NCBI RefSeq assembly: GCF_015832195.1
Contig: NW_024037374.1
Coordinates: 2,728,001-2,792,000, forward strand
Reading direction: 5' to 3'
DNA length: 64,000 nt
DNA from: Motacilla alba alba
Taxonomy: Eukaryota; Chordata; Aves; Passeriformes; Motacillidae
The translations under genes were made by a program, and so were the position numbers. Position 1 is the first letter of the stretch. Every line of letters starts with the position of its first letter. Below, piece by piece: positions 1 through 9,689 of this stretch. The notes beneath the pieces were generated by a model. That model was not told the DNA's origin. It worked only from the letters and a program-made list of their open reading frames with translations, and did not search any database.

Positions 1-544
1 TACCAACTTTGCAGGAAGAACAAGAAGTCACAAAAGTTTAGATATTGTAGTAGAAGTAGTCACGAAGTAAAGGGTAGGATTTCTGAGTGCTGTACAGGGG
101 GGTTTTAAGCCTTGTACGCAGGGGTCCAAGTTTTGTACATGGGGGTCAGGAGTTCTAAGATGGAGGGACTTGGGTGTGCCCTGTCCTCTTTCTTTCTCCT
201 TCCTAACCTCCATGTCTTTGGTGGTGTTGGCACTGACAGATTGGTTTAGAGTAGAAAGTCACCATTCAATATAGATAGTAGGTATTGGAGAAAAAGCATA
301 AACATGTAGTACGTAATATATGATATAAAAGATAGCACCAGCCCCCTGGGAGGGCAGAGTGCCTTTGTCTGAGCTGCTGAACGGGCCACAGCAGTTCAGG
401 GAGAAGAATCTTGTAGATAACCAACAATAAACAACCTTGAGAACAGACAACAGAAGACTACTGAGTCTTTCTTCGAAGGCACGGGTTGGAGGAGGGACTT
501 TTCCATCTTTCGGGGTCATCCCAATCCGGGGGTGAAACCCCACA
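1..544 (+). repeat. 5' LTR of ERV-A (first ~122 bp lie outside the window)
   Basis: Base 1 aligns with base 7863 of the 3' LTR and similarity continues to the terminal CA at 543-544. A TATA-like box (atataaaa) is at 323-330 and a polyadenylation signal (aataaa) at 426-431. By eye it differs from the 3' LTR by about a dozen substitutions and two small indels. Confidence 0.92.
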
Positions 545-546
545 TC

Positions 547-564
547 TGGCGTCCCTGGGTGGGC
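547..564 (+). other. Primer binding site, tRNA-Asn type
   Basis: Two bases after the LTR end, 18 bases starting TGGCGTCCCTGGGTGGGC are the reverse complement of the 3' end, with CCA, of vertebrate tRNA-Asn as I recall it. Complementarity stops after these 18 bases. The site marks the start of minus-strand DNA synthesis. Confidence 0.8.
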
Positions 565-837
565 ACGACTGAAGCAAAGATATAAAACCATCAGACGACC
601 TCCAAACCCAATCTGGAAAGAAGGCACATTCCGAAGTTCCAGAGAGAGAGAGCAGAGAGCCCGGAACAAAAACATCACCAAGACAAAATCACCTCGAGAG
701 CAGCCCGGAGAGGAAGAAAACCAGAGATGTACGTCTGGAATTCCTCGCCTGAAAAATTGCTGGACAGGGACCAGGACCATCTCCGGACCGACCTTGCGTT
801 GATTCAGCTCTTGGTGAGAACAGTCAAAACTAAGAAC

Positions 838-1005
838 ATGGGGAAAGCATATTCCCAGGAACAACTCAGGGAGATTAATGGACATCTTTATCATGTAGCA
901 ACAGGGAAAGAAAACAAGGCCTTGAAACTTTTGGTTCCAGAGAGAGTAATGCGGGAGGAAATTTCGCGGAGTGCCGCGGGGGTACCTTTTATCAGCAGGC
1001 AGTAG
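838..1005 (+). pseudogene. Possible gag matrix N-terminus remnant
   Basis: A short open frame lies where gag should start. It begins Met-Gly-Lys-Ala-Tyr-Ser, which fits the N-myristoylation pattern (Gly2, Ser6) of retroviral matrix proteins, and continues for about 55 codons before a stop. An upstream in-frame Met at 727 extends it, but the Met-Gly at 838 is the more gag-like start. No capsid major homology region or zinc knuckle was found downstream. The assignment rests on position and the myristoylation pattern only. It could instead be a chance frame in the leader. Confidence 0.3.
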
Positions 1006-1149
1006 AAATGACTCCCAGTCGGGGGGGGGATACCTCCTTGCCATCCGCAAGAGAGGGAATCGTCTAGCCATCCGCAGACGGGGTTTACTGTTATGAAATT
1101 AGGAGGAACAGAACTGACTCTCACCAAAAGGTGGGGGGGGGGGATCGTT

Positions 1150-1472
1150 ATCACCTTCAGGACTTACAGGGTGCACAGGCACACCTCTTCCAGTTGCGGG
1201 AAAGCGCGGCTTGAAGGACTGGGATTTTGCCTTCTTTGTGGCTTGTTCCCCAGAACTGCAGCCTGTGACAGAGGCGACGGCAGGATGGGGGGCAGAGAGA
1301 TTGCAGGACGGGAGAAGGAGCTGCTTTTCGGCGGCTGGCACAGAACCCATGCCGAGGTGGCACCGGTCAGCCGGCAGCCCGGGGGGCCCGCACAGGCGGC
1401 GGCGGGGGTTGCGGAGGCTGGCGGGGGGGCCACGCCGGCAGCGGGGGCGCGGCGGTGGCAGCAGCTGCGGCC

Positions 1473-1506
<34 letters not shown>

Positions 1507-2260
1507 GCGCATGCGCAGTGCCGGCGGCAGGAGAGGCAGCGGCGGCGGGAAGCTCGGACGCGGCGGTTGCGCGTTCCCAGGGTGCCGTGACGCGCTCCAT
1601 GCTGAGAGCCCGCGCGGCCGCGGACACGGCCGCCCGACAGGCGGGGGGGCCACTCCCGCACATTGCAGCAGTGCCGCTGGCAGGACTGAGCTCACTGAGA
1701 CTGAGCAGAGATCCGCGGAGATGCTCGTCTCGGAGCGGCAGCGCCAGTGCGCGCGCGCGTGTCGGTGGAGCGAAACCCTGCCTGGTCGGGGAGGGGCAGC
1801 TCGCATGTTGTAGACGCGAAACGGGCACAGACGGGACAGGAATCGCGCGCTCGGTTGTGGACGTTGGCACGGAGCCAGGGGAGGCGGATCCCAGTGGACA
1901 GCAGAGCAGGGCACAGGCAGAGACGGGACAAGGTCAGGGCGGAGATGTCCTTCAAGGCACCGCTCTGTCAGAGTTGCTAGGCAACCACAGTAGCCAGAAT
2001 TCCAGGCAGGTTTTTGGGGAAAAACAGGTCTGGAAACTTTTCCAAGGGCAGGATGAGAAGCTTCTGAGAATTTTCACAGTGCTTTATCCAGTTTTTCAAC
2101 AGGATCAACTCCAGAAAAAAAAAAAAGCAGCAAATGTTATATGGGGCAATTGGTTCAGTTCTTTCACAGGCAGGTTCCACAGAAGTGATGGCAACAGCAT
2201 TTGCCAGAGGACCATGATTCAGATGCAGAAGACATGGACAATGCCATAAGTGCAGAGCTC
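1150..2260. other. CpG-rich, trinucleotide-repeat-bearing block in place of gag
   Basis: This stretch is far richer in G+C and CpG than the rest of ERV-A. It includes a pure (GCG)n run at about 1473-1504, and open frames exist on both strands and in several phases, as expected of CpG-rich DNA. No retroviral gag motif is visible. Long poly-alanine and poly-arginine frames are products of the GCG run. The block resembles a vertebrate CpG-island promoter or first exon. It may be captured host sequence or a later insertion or recombination. G homopolymers at 1021-1029 and about 1134-1142 lie just upstream. Confidence 0.6.
1507..1516. promoter_or_regulatory. NRF1-type motif GCGCATGCGC
   Basis: A perfect 10-bp palindromic NRF1 consensus lies inside the CpG-rich block, beside the GCG run. 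NRF1 sites of this form are common in vertebrate CpG-island promoters and not usual inside retroviral gag. Function is inferred. Confidence 0.5.
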
Positions 2261-3420
2261 TATGTTGCAGTCAAAGTTTTTTAAGGGTTGAATTTCTAAA
2301 TAGGTATTTTCATATCAGTCATTTCTTGGGATTTTATTGTTTTTCTACTGTGAAAAATGCTTCCTAGGGAAACAAAACATCATGTAAAGAGTCTGTGGGG
2401 CCATCAGCTGATTTCCCAATGGTTCAGAGTTCTAGGAATTGTTGGTATTGAGTTTGTAACCTTTGTTATTTTTAATTTTTATAAGTAATAATGATAAATA
2501 ATGATGGTTGTTGATGTTATATGAATGCTTTAAAAAGATTGTTTTGTAATAAGAATTATTGTTAAGGTATTGTATTGTTAAGGTATTGTTAAGGTATTGT
2601 ATTTACAGCCGGCTTTCATGTCTTTGTGTGATAATTTTTTATCTCTTTTGTGATCATCCGCAAGACACATGTCTCTTTAGGATCCTGTTTTTTGATTTCT
2701 TAACTACTCACATGTTTTTTGGGTTTTTCTATCCAGATTGCCAGTCTCATGGTTTTCTTCAGTCATTATTACAGAGGTACTTCAGCAGAGAATTCAGTTG
2801 TAACATTAAGTTCTTAGGTTTTTGAGTTTCAATATTGTATTAGGTAATGAGTCTTTCATGCAGCTGCACTTCTTTCACTCTCAGTGTCCAGATCCAGGTT
2901 CACAATCCTGACTGTGATAAAGTTCATATCTCTGAAGAAGAGGTTTGTTGTATTTGAAGAATCCCTATCATGTTATCTCATGGTGTGAAAGATTTCTAAT
3001 CCTAAGGTTTCTTATTCATAACTGTTGTTTTTAAGAGTTTTGTTTTAGAACGTGTTAAGTGATACTCACCAATTAGAGTTCGAGCTGTGGCCAAGCTCTA
3101 GCTCTACTTGGTGGAGTGATTGACAATCAACCCAGAAGTTTTCTGCATCAAAAAGTATTCAAGTCCTTTTGACTTGGCAATTTGACCATATATGACAGCT
3201 GAGCTGGTTTTGAAAGGAAGCTTGGAGAAACATGAATCCGGACATGATTTCTTCAATCTTCTGTTGTTTTAAGGTTCATCAGCTGTTGCAGACACTGGGA
3301 TGACAGTCCAATGTTGTGGTGCTTGATAATTGTGTGATTTCACACGTGTTATTGATAGTCTGTATTATTTGGTTGATTTCTAATTACTGTTGTATTGTAT
3401 TTCTCTATGCAATTTTGCAA
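2261..3420. other. AT-rich segment without a recognisable gene
   Basis: This segment lies between the CpG block and the integrase-like remnant. It contains a short tandem repeat of a ttaaggtattg-type unit at about 2560-2600. Frames are full of stops. A Pro-Asp-Cys-Gln tetrapeptide near 2737 recalls the end of the integrase zinc domain but is too little to call. It may be degraded pol from an older ERV or non-coding host DNA. Confidence 0.4.
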
Positions 3421-3480
3421 AACAGAACAGATCAAGGTTTCATTTTCACATCAAGACCTATTCTTCATTTTTGGGATTTT

Positions 3481-3610
3481 GAGAGGATCCTCCAGTCCCT
3501 GCGGGGACGTGGATTTGTTTGTGTTTTAACAGGTACAAAGTACAGGTGGATTTCAGTGAAGAATGTGAAACTCTATCAAGTGCAAGAAAACGCTGAGCAT
3601 TCAACAAGCA
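3481..3610 (+). pseudogene. Second integrase C-terminal domain remnant, upstream of protease
   Basis: In one frame this segment encodes GRGFVCVLTGTKYRWISVK, which aligns with GKGFTCVSTGRGLKWVSAR in the C-terminal region of ERV-A's own integrase at about 6244-6301. The following residues also match in type (N/H-V-K-x-Y, then acidic and Ser-rich). It is therefore the tail of a related but diverged pol gene sitting 5' of the protease, out of normal gene order. The best explanation is recombination between ERV copies or a nested older element. The frame runs on to 3708 without further homology. Confidence 0.65.
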
Positions 3611-3802
3611 GAGAAGAAGACACACAGATGTGGACGAGAGACCTCTGTCACATCCGGGAAACGGGAAAACGAGCGCGAATCATCGTCAGCGCGCTCCGAC
3701 ACAAATAATGGCAGTGATGCAAAGTCAGCAGGGAAAATCATTGGGGAACAGCAAACAGAACCACTCAGCAGAGCAATCTCCAGGATCCCCAGTGACCCAG
3801 AC

Positions 3803-4504
3803 TTGGTACCACCCGGCTTCCAGTGCGTGTTGGCAGCCTCCAAATTGACGTGTCTTTTGGATGACAGTCATGTGATGATACCCACGGGTGTCACTGGGAC
3901 TTCTTGGAAAAGGCAGGAGTTTTTGATAACGGCCAGAGACAGGAGCGGCATCCTTGGACTTGTTGTTTATCCATCCATGGTTTCGGCAAACTGCAAAGAG
4001 GAGCTGATGGTCACGGCAAAAGCTCTTCGACCACCCTTGACAATCCCAAAAAATACACCGATAGCCCAGGCCATGGTTTTGCCATCCCATGCAGAAAAGC
4101 AAATCATGCCAGTGTTCAACAAACAGGACTCTTTTTCTGGTGACCAAGTGGAAATACATGCATCCTGGGTGAAACATTTGAGCCGAGATCGACCACTTGT
4201 TACCTGTCAGTGGACTTGTACCGAGAAAACAGTGATCATCACAGGGATGCTCGACACAGGGGCAGACATCACAGTCATCTCATACGTCTTTTGGCCCCGG
4301 GAATGGGACTTGGTTGCACCTTTGGGTTCTCTCACAGGCATAGGGGGAAGTTCCCTATGCACGCAGAGTGAGAACGCAATCGTTGTCATAGGTCCAGGGG
4401 GAAAAACGGCAATCATCTGTCCTTTCATCGTGCGGAGGCCCATCACAGTTTGGGGGAGAGACCTCTTGGCACAATGGGGACTGAAACTGGAATTGGATTT
4501 TTAA
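3803..4504 (+). pseudogene. pro: dUTPase-protease (pro) region of ERV-A
   Basis: The 233-codon open frame starts inside the gene; the Met is only the first in frame. Residues ~40-100 resemble a retroviral dUTPase fold (GILGLVVYP, then a TIPKNTPIAQ-type strand), but the catalytic motifs look eroded. From about residue 148 a retroviral aspartic protease follows, with active-site Asp-Thr-Gly-Ala-Asp near 4250-4264, a glycine-rich flap, and the C-terminal GRDLLAQWG motif that usually closes class II proteases. The protease would cut Gag and Pol in the budding particle. It is open through this part, but without gag there is no frameshift partner to express it. Confidence 0.8.
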
Positions 4505-5917
4505 CAGGGGTCACTGTGGCACTCACCACTCTGAAGTTGACTTGGAAAACCAATGATCCTGTTTGGGTGGATTTCATCATTGCTCGACCTTTTGAGAGGG
4601 GACAACAACATCAAATTTCCCAGGACTCTCACACCTGAAGCGCAAAGAGATCTTGAAAAGATCACAAAAATGATCCAGCAGAGACAAGCACATCGCTTTG
4701 TGAAATCACTGCCTTTCCATTTGGCAGTGCTGGGGGAAACAGTACAACTGTATGGGTTGATTGTTCAATGGGATTCATCTCAAAGGGATCCTCTTTTAAT
4801 GATAGAGTGGGGTTTTTTTTTAGCTTACAGGCCCTCGAAAACAATCCTCACAGATCTGGAGATGATGACTCAGATAACCATCAAGGCAAGAACAAGGTTG
4901 CTGACAATGTCAGGCAAAGACTTTTCAATCATTCACTTACCTTTGAAGAAAAAATATTTTGAGTGGGCAATGCAAAAATCACAGGATTTGTCAATTGCGT
5001 TGTTAGGGTACCTAGGAATTTGTACAATTCACCTTCCAGTTCACAGAATGTTAAATGCAAAGATAAGTTTCAGGGAAAAACCAAAAGTAAGTCAGGAACC
5101 GATGGAAGGGGTGACAGTTTTCACTGATGGTTCAGGGAAAACTCATAAATCAGTAATCACATGGCAAAACACAAAAACAGGGAAATGGGAATCAAACATC
5201 AAAACAGTACAGGGTTCACTGCAAATTGTGGAATTGGCAGCAGTAGTCAGGGTTTTTCAATTATTTCAGGAGCCTCTCAATCTGATCACAGATTCAGCAT
5301 ATGTTGCAAATGTGGTCAAACGATTGGAGGGATCACTTTTAAAGCACACAGACAATAACATTTTATATTCATATTTATCATGTATGAGATCAATCCTAGA
5401 AAACAGAGAGCACAAATATTTTGTTACACACATCAGAGCACATTCCTCACTTCCAGGGTTTTTAGCAGAGGGGAATGCTCGTGCAGACAAACTCACAATG
5501 CCCATCACACAGACATTACCAGACATTTTTGAACAAGCAAGATTGAACCATGCACTTTTCCATCAAAATGCAGAGGCATTGATGGAATCCTTTCGCCTTT
5601 CAAAAAGCCAAGCGAAGGAGATCATCAGTGCTTGCCCAGATTGTCAGCTTGTGCAGCCACCTGCATCCACAGGAGCAGTCAATCCGAGAGGGTTGGAAAG
5701 TCTTCAGCTGTGGCAATCAGACATCACAAAATACCCATCTTTTGGGAGACTCAAAAGTATCCATGTTTCAGGTGATACATTTTCAGAGGCAATCTTCGTA
5801 TCATTACATACAGGGGAAACCGCAGAACATGCCTGCAGACACTTTTTACAAGCATTTGCATCATTAGGGGTGCCACAAGAAATAAAAACAGATAACTTAC
5901 ACAGGCAAGGTGCTTGA
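4505..5917 (+). pseudogene. pol: ERV-A pol remnant: RT core deleted, RNase H and integrase N-half present
   Basis: Just after the protease stop, LKLTWKTNDPVWVDF matches the start of class II reverse transcriptase. The frame then changes near 4580-4610 and resumes in the RT thumb/connection (LTPEAQRDLEKI). The fingers, the palm and the YxDD catalytic motif are absent. RNase H follows with its acidic residues in FTDGSG (~5119), VELAAV (~5229), ITDSAYV (~5284) and GNARADKL (~5473). The integrase zinc domain shows His-x3-His and Cys-x2-Cys (5548-5645), and the catalytic core has the first Asp in LWQSDI (~5709) and the second in IKTDN (~5886). The frame ends at 5917 by a shift. Reverse transcription is impossible from this copy. 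Confidence 0.85.
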
Positions 5918-6419
5918 CAAATTCTTAAAAAAATGGGGAGTCAGACACACTTTCGGCATTCCTTATTCTCCCACAGGTCAAGCAATTATTGAAAGAACAC
6001 ATCACACCCTGAAATCCCTTTTGGATAAACAAAAAAGGGGAGAGGCAGGTGCAACACCTTACATGTGGTTGAACAAAGCTCTGTATGTGTTGAATTTTTT
6101 AAATGGTTCTTTCTCAGAGCCCACTCCACCAATTGTCAGGCATTTCATGAACAGCACACAAGCAAAACTAAGGGAGAATCCTTTAGTTTTGATCCGAAAC
6201 CCAGAGACAGGACAAATAGAAGGCCCATTCACATTAATCACTTGGGGCAAGGGTTTCACTTGTGTCTCCACAGGGCGAGGGCTGAAGTGGGTGTCAGCAA
6301 GGCATGTGAAACCATACCGGATGCAGACAAAAGTGGACACAGACTCAAGGAGCAAAGAAGAAAGCACGCAGGCGAAGGCAGACGACAACGTTGCAGACAT
6401 CTCATCAGACGACAATTGA
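5910..6419 (+). pseudogene. pol: ERV-A integrase C-terminal half
   Basis: This frame continues the integrase after the shift near 5898-5910. It holds the region around the third catalytic acidic residue (QAIIERTHHTLK at ~5980) and the C-terminal SH3-like DNA-binding domain (GKGFTCVSTGRGLKWVSA, ~6250-6303), then a hydrophilic tail to a stop at 6419. Integrase would join viral cDNA to host DNA. The break between catalytic Asp and Glu makes the protein non-functional here. The short overlap of the two frames indicates a single small indel. Confidence 0.82.
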
Positions 6420-6453
6420 AATTTAGAGACTTGAGGGTTTTCTTGGGACTCAA

Positions 6454-7551
6454 GTGACTTTTGGGTGTTGTTGCATTGCGGTGTCTCTCGCAGAGAGTGA
6501 GGACATGGGCACGGGGTTTGGACAGATAGTGCTCATGTGCTTCATTCTCCTGCCTGTTGCTTTGGGCAATAGGACAGATTTTCCCGTGAGACAACCAAAG
6601 GGAAATGTGTGGGAGACTTTGGCAAAGGCAGCGGGTCTAGACAGCATTTGTCTGACTCATTCAAGACCAGGGAAACCATTTTCCACATGTTTAGTAGGTG
6701 TGCCAGTGAAAGAATGGCCGATCCCAAAGAACATCCCTTCAAAGGTTTTGAAATCTTTTTCGGATCCAGTGGAGGGATGGCGTGTTTGGACACAGTTCCT
6801 TCCTGTGGCTCATTTAGAACCTCAGGAACTGGACATCTTTGGGTCGACAAGGATGGAATTTTGTATCATATTTAATCCATTGGGAGTGATGGAGACAGAT
6901 AACCATACGATAGATGTCACTCCAAACCAGCCTTTTTATAGAAATACATCATCCTGGTGTAACTACACAAAGATGATGAGCAAATCATCCCTCCAAGCTC
7001 CAGCAATTTTGCCAAAAGGAGTGTTCTTGATTTGTGGGGACAGAATTTGGCCTGCTATCCCTGCAAAAATCAAGGGCGGTCCATGCAGCATTGGAGAACT
7101 TACATTGATAACACCTAATTTGAAAATTTTAAGGGAACAGACACGCAGGGAAATAAGATCCCTTGAACAATATAGTCAAAATTGTGATGACGAAGTTTAT
7201 ACCTGGAACAAAGCTCGGAGAATTGCAGTAGCAATTTTCTCACCCCAAGTTGCATCAGGGGAGGCCTTGACACAATTGGACCACATAGCGTGTTGGTTGA
7301 GCAAGCATACTCATGCCATTTCCTCTGCACTGAGTGACATGTTAACAGACATCGACAGTGCGAGACAAGCAACACTTCAGAATAGGGCAGCAATTGATTA
7401 TTTGCTGCTGTCACATGGGCATGGGTGTGAAGAGTTTGAGGGCATGTGCTGCATGAACTTGTCTGATCGCTCAAAGTCTATCCATGAAAATATAAAGCAA
7501 ATGCAAAATAGCATCAGCAAATTGCAAAAAGTTACAGGATCCTGGTGTTAA
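6454..7551 (+). pseudogene. env: ERV-A envelope: surface subunit and transmembrane ectodomain
   Basis: A 365-codon open frame. The likely signal peptide begins at the internal Met-Gly-Thr-Gly (6505), followed by a hydrophobic stretch (IVLMCFILLPVALG). Several Asn-x-Ser/Thr glycosylation sites are visible. The subunit boundary probably lies near a basic Lys-Ala-Arg-Arg (~7210-7222), which looks degraded compared with a furin site, followed by a hydrophobic fusion-peptide-like run. The transmembrane ectodomain contains LQNRAAIDYLLL and a CX6CC motif (~7426-7455), the immunosuppressive-like and disulfide-loop region of alpha/gamma-type Env. The frame stops at 7549-7551 before the membrane anchor, so at most a soluble product could be made. 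Confidence 0.85.
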
Positions 7552-7587
7552 CCTTTTTAGTCTTTCATTAACCTTTTTAGTCTTTCA
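7548..7587 (+). repeat. 20-bp tandem duplication at the env break
   Basis: ttaacctttttagtctttca occurs twice in succession (7548-7567 and 7568-7587). The first copy carries two stops in the env frame (TAA at 7549, TAG at 7558). The second reads open into the anchor segment. Confidence 0.9.
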
Positions 7588-7590
7588 CCG

Positions 7591-7740
7591 TTGTGGAGGG
7601 AGCTTGTAAAGATAGCCATTTATATTCTTATAGGACTTCTAGTTCTTCTGCTTGTTCTGCCATGCATTTTTCTTTGTATTCGGCGGGTCATGAACAAAGT
7701 GGCGAGAGAGGTTTTTTTTGGTGCAAACAGGAGGGGGAGA
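7591..7740 (+). pseudogene. env: ERV-A env membrane anchor and cytoplasmic tail, separated from the ectodomain
   Basis: In the same phase as env, this segment encodes a single hydrophobic span (IAIYILIGLLVLLLVLPCIF) followed by Cys and basic residues (CIRRVMNKV), as expected for the Env transmembrane helix and tail. The frame runs past the polypurine tract into the 3' LTR to 7842. That is an open read-through, not necessarily protein. It is cut off from the ectodomain by the stops in the 20-bp repeat. Confidence 0.8.
7729..7740 (+). other. Polypurine tract of ERV-A
   Basis: aggagggggaga lies directly before the TG of the 3' LTR, the standard position of the plus-strand primer. Confidence 0.9.
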
Positions 7741-8409
7741 TGTCGGAACTCAGAATGTCCCACAGACATTCTCGGACATTCCAGACCCAGGTCAAAAGCA
7801 TCTGAGACCCTGGCATGCAGCCAGAGACCCCTGTGGCTTTGAATCTGACCCATGGAACAGTTTACCAACTTTGCAAGAAGAACAAGAAGTCACAAAAGTT
7901 TAGATATTGTAGTAGAAGTAGTCACGAAGTAAAGGGTAGGATTTCTGAGTGCTGTACAGGGGGGTTTTAAGCCTTGTACGCAGGGGTCCAAGTTTTGTAC
8001 ATGGGGGTCAGGAGATCTAAGATGGAGGGACTTGAGTGTGCCCTGTCCTCTTTCTTTCTCCTTCCTAACCTCCATGTCTTTGGTGATGTTGGCACTCACA
8101 GATTGGTTTAGAGTAGAAAGTCACCATTCAATATAGATAGTAGGTATTGGGGGAAAAGCATAAACATGCAAGTACGTAATATATGATATAAAAGATAGCA
8201 CCAGCCCCCTGGGAGGGCAGTGTGTGCCTTTGTCTGAGCTGCTGAACAGGCCACAGCAGTTCAGGGAGAAGAATCTTGTAGATAACCAACAATAAACTAC
8301 CTTGAGAACAGACAACAGAAGACTACTGAGTCTTTCTTCAAAGGCACGGGTTGGAGGAGGGACTTTTCCATCTTTCGGGGTCATCCCAATCCGGGGGTGA
8401 AACCCCACA
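7741..8409 (+). repeat. 3' LTR of ERV-A (669 bp)
   Basis: It starts TGTCGGAACT and ends CCCCACA. Positions 7863-8409 match the window's first 544 bases. The TATA-like box is at 8186-8193 and the polyadenylation signal aataaa at 8291-8296. Confidence 0.93.
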
Positions 8410-8670
8410 TAAGAGGAGCTAACGAGCTCTTCCCCACTCTCCTCCGTGCTCTGTCTTGTGTCACTGTTGTCTTATCACCTGTAAAGCCCTGGATGGCTTT
8501 ACACTGTTCTCTTAGTTACACAAAAGCCTTTTAGCATCTTCTATTTTGCCAAGGTCTGCAGTACAATACGTTCATCACATCACTATTTCTATAAGCGATG
8601 CACAGATATCATATTCATTACACTACTATGAGCTATACAGTGCATCCTTAAACTGACAGATTATGTTATT
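8410..8670. repeat. Flank segment shared with 37229-37487 and 63226-63486 (partial LTR-like)
   Basis: These 261 bases match the sequences next to the ERV-L LTRs at 37.2 and 63.2 kb with only scattered differences. In those two places the segment continues a further ~340 bp outward to a TGTTGTG boundary. Here that part is replaced by ERV-A. Confidence 0.85.
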
Positions 8671-9338
8671 TGTCCTGGTTTAGGGCAAATTTGAGAGAAA
8701 ACCTCCAAAAGGGGGCCCTCCCAGAAAGCAAACCCATGCAGCCCCTCCCCTCAACTGGTTTGGGAAAAATTTCGTCAGAGAGAAGTGGAAAAATCCCTGT
8801 TTACTTAACAGCAAAGCATTCTCCAGCACAAAAAGTGAACAAAACCAGATGACAAAACTGATTCGCTGCTCTGAAGAGATGACAAATTCAGAAAGTCTCT
8901 CCGGTGGGTGGTCACTCTGTTATCAATCCCTTTGGTGCTGGGAAAGGCTGCTGCCCAGAGTAGGCCTGGTGGGCTACAAAGGGCGAGCTCTTGGTGCTCC
9001 CCAGGTCCCAGTCCAGAGCAGGTTCAAACAGTTCCAAGAAAAGGGAAAGAAAAAAAAAAACAGTCCAGGGAAAACTTCTCTGGCTCAGCTAGCTCAACTA
9101 ACTAAAAAGCAAAGGAGGACTCTGGTCTGCCCCGTCCATGCCCAGACAACACAGTGGAGTAGAATGTGGAGGAGTATTGCTTTTAGAGGAGTGAGTGCAG
9201 TCTCTGATAACAAAGTCCACGCTTCTTCTTCTCCCCACCTTCGGTCTCAGAACCAGTCTTGAAGGCACAGAATATAATGTCCAGTATAAATGGAACAGAT
9301 GATTGAGGATACAAGAATCATAAAGTCTCCCTAGGACA
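8671..9338 (-). repeat. 3' LTR of ERVL-1 (668 bp)
   Basis: On the plus strand it runs from TGTCCTGGTTTAGGGC to CTCCCTAGGACA. The ends form a TGTCCTgG/CtAGGACA inverted repeat. The same length and nearly the same sequence occur at 37488-38155, and the first 514 bp recur at 63487. Confidence 0.9.
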
Positions 9339-9353
9339 TTCCACCCCTTATCC
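9339..9353 (-). other. Polypurine tract of ERVL-1
   Basis: The plus strand reads ttccaccccttatcc directly after the LTR, so the element's sense strand has ggataaggggtggaa just before its 3' LTR. Confidence 0.75.
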
Positions 9354-9689
9354 TCATATCCTCAACTTACTACCAAAACTAATATATATTCTAACTCTAC
9401 ACACACATACATCATGCATTTTATTCACGTAAAAACTTCCATCTGCTCCACCCAAAAAATTACAAGCAATACCCATCATGCTCCTGTCACCTCCCCTCAC
9501 CGGACAACTGAATCCAGGCCCCAGACTACAGAGCTGCAGGATTCCCCACTTCCATTTTCCTCACTAAAAACTCCATCTTTCACTTGCTCAGACCTTCGGC
9601 ACTCACACATTTCCTTCTATTTCATGCCTGTGTGGTTTACTGTACAGACAATGGCAGTAACGTCCAGCAGTGATATTTGCATATCATCC

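Larger units (their letters stand above)
1..8409 (+). mobile_element. ERV-A: class II (beta/alpha-like) endogenous retrovirus, 5' end cut by window edge, defective
   Basis: The element has two near-identical LTRs, a primer binding site just after the 5' LTR, a polypurine tract just before the 3' LTR, and the order dUTPase-protease, RNase H-integrase, env on the plus strand. A dUTPase domain N-terminal to protease is typical of betaretrovirus-like class II ERVs. The env transmembrane subunit has a CX6CC motif, as in alpha- and gammaretroviruses. Gag is almost absent, the polymerase core is missing, and integrase and env are interrupted, so it cannot replicate. The bases after the 3' LTR match a segment that is uninterrupted at about 37229 and 63228, which shows what the empty site looked like. 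Confidence 0.9.

Noticed and set aside
1021..1142. Poly-G runs as quadruplex or frameshift signals for gag
   Set aside because: Two isolated homopolymers may be sequencing errors. There is no slippery site plus downstream gag-pro arrangement to support a signal.
1455..2249. 264-codon frame starting with a poly-alanine tract, possibly a host gene captured by ERV-A
   Set aside because: The start comes from a GCG run, frames of similar length exist on both strands, and no domain is recognisable. Kept only as a CpG-rich block.
1..8409. ERV-A as an intact, infectious provirus
   Set aside because: Gag is absent, the RT core is missing, integrase is frameshifted and env is interrupted.
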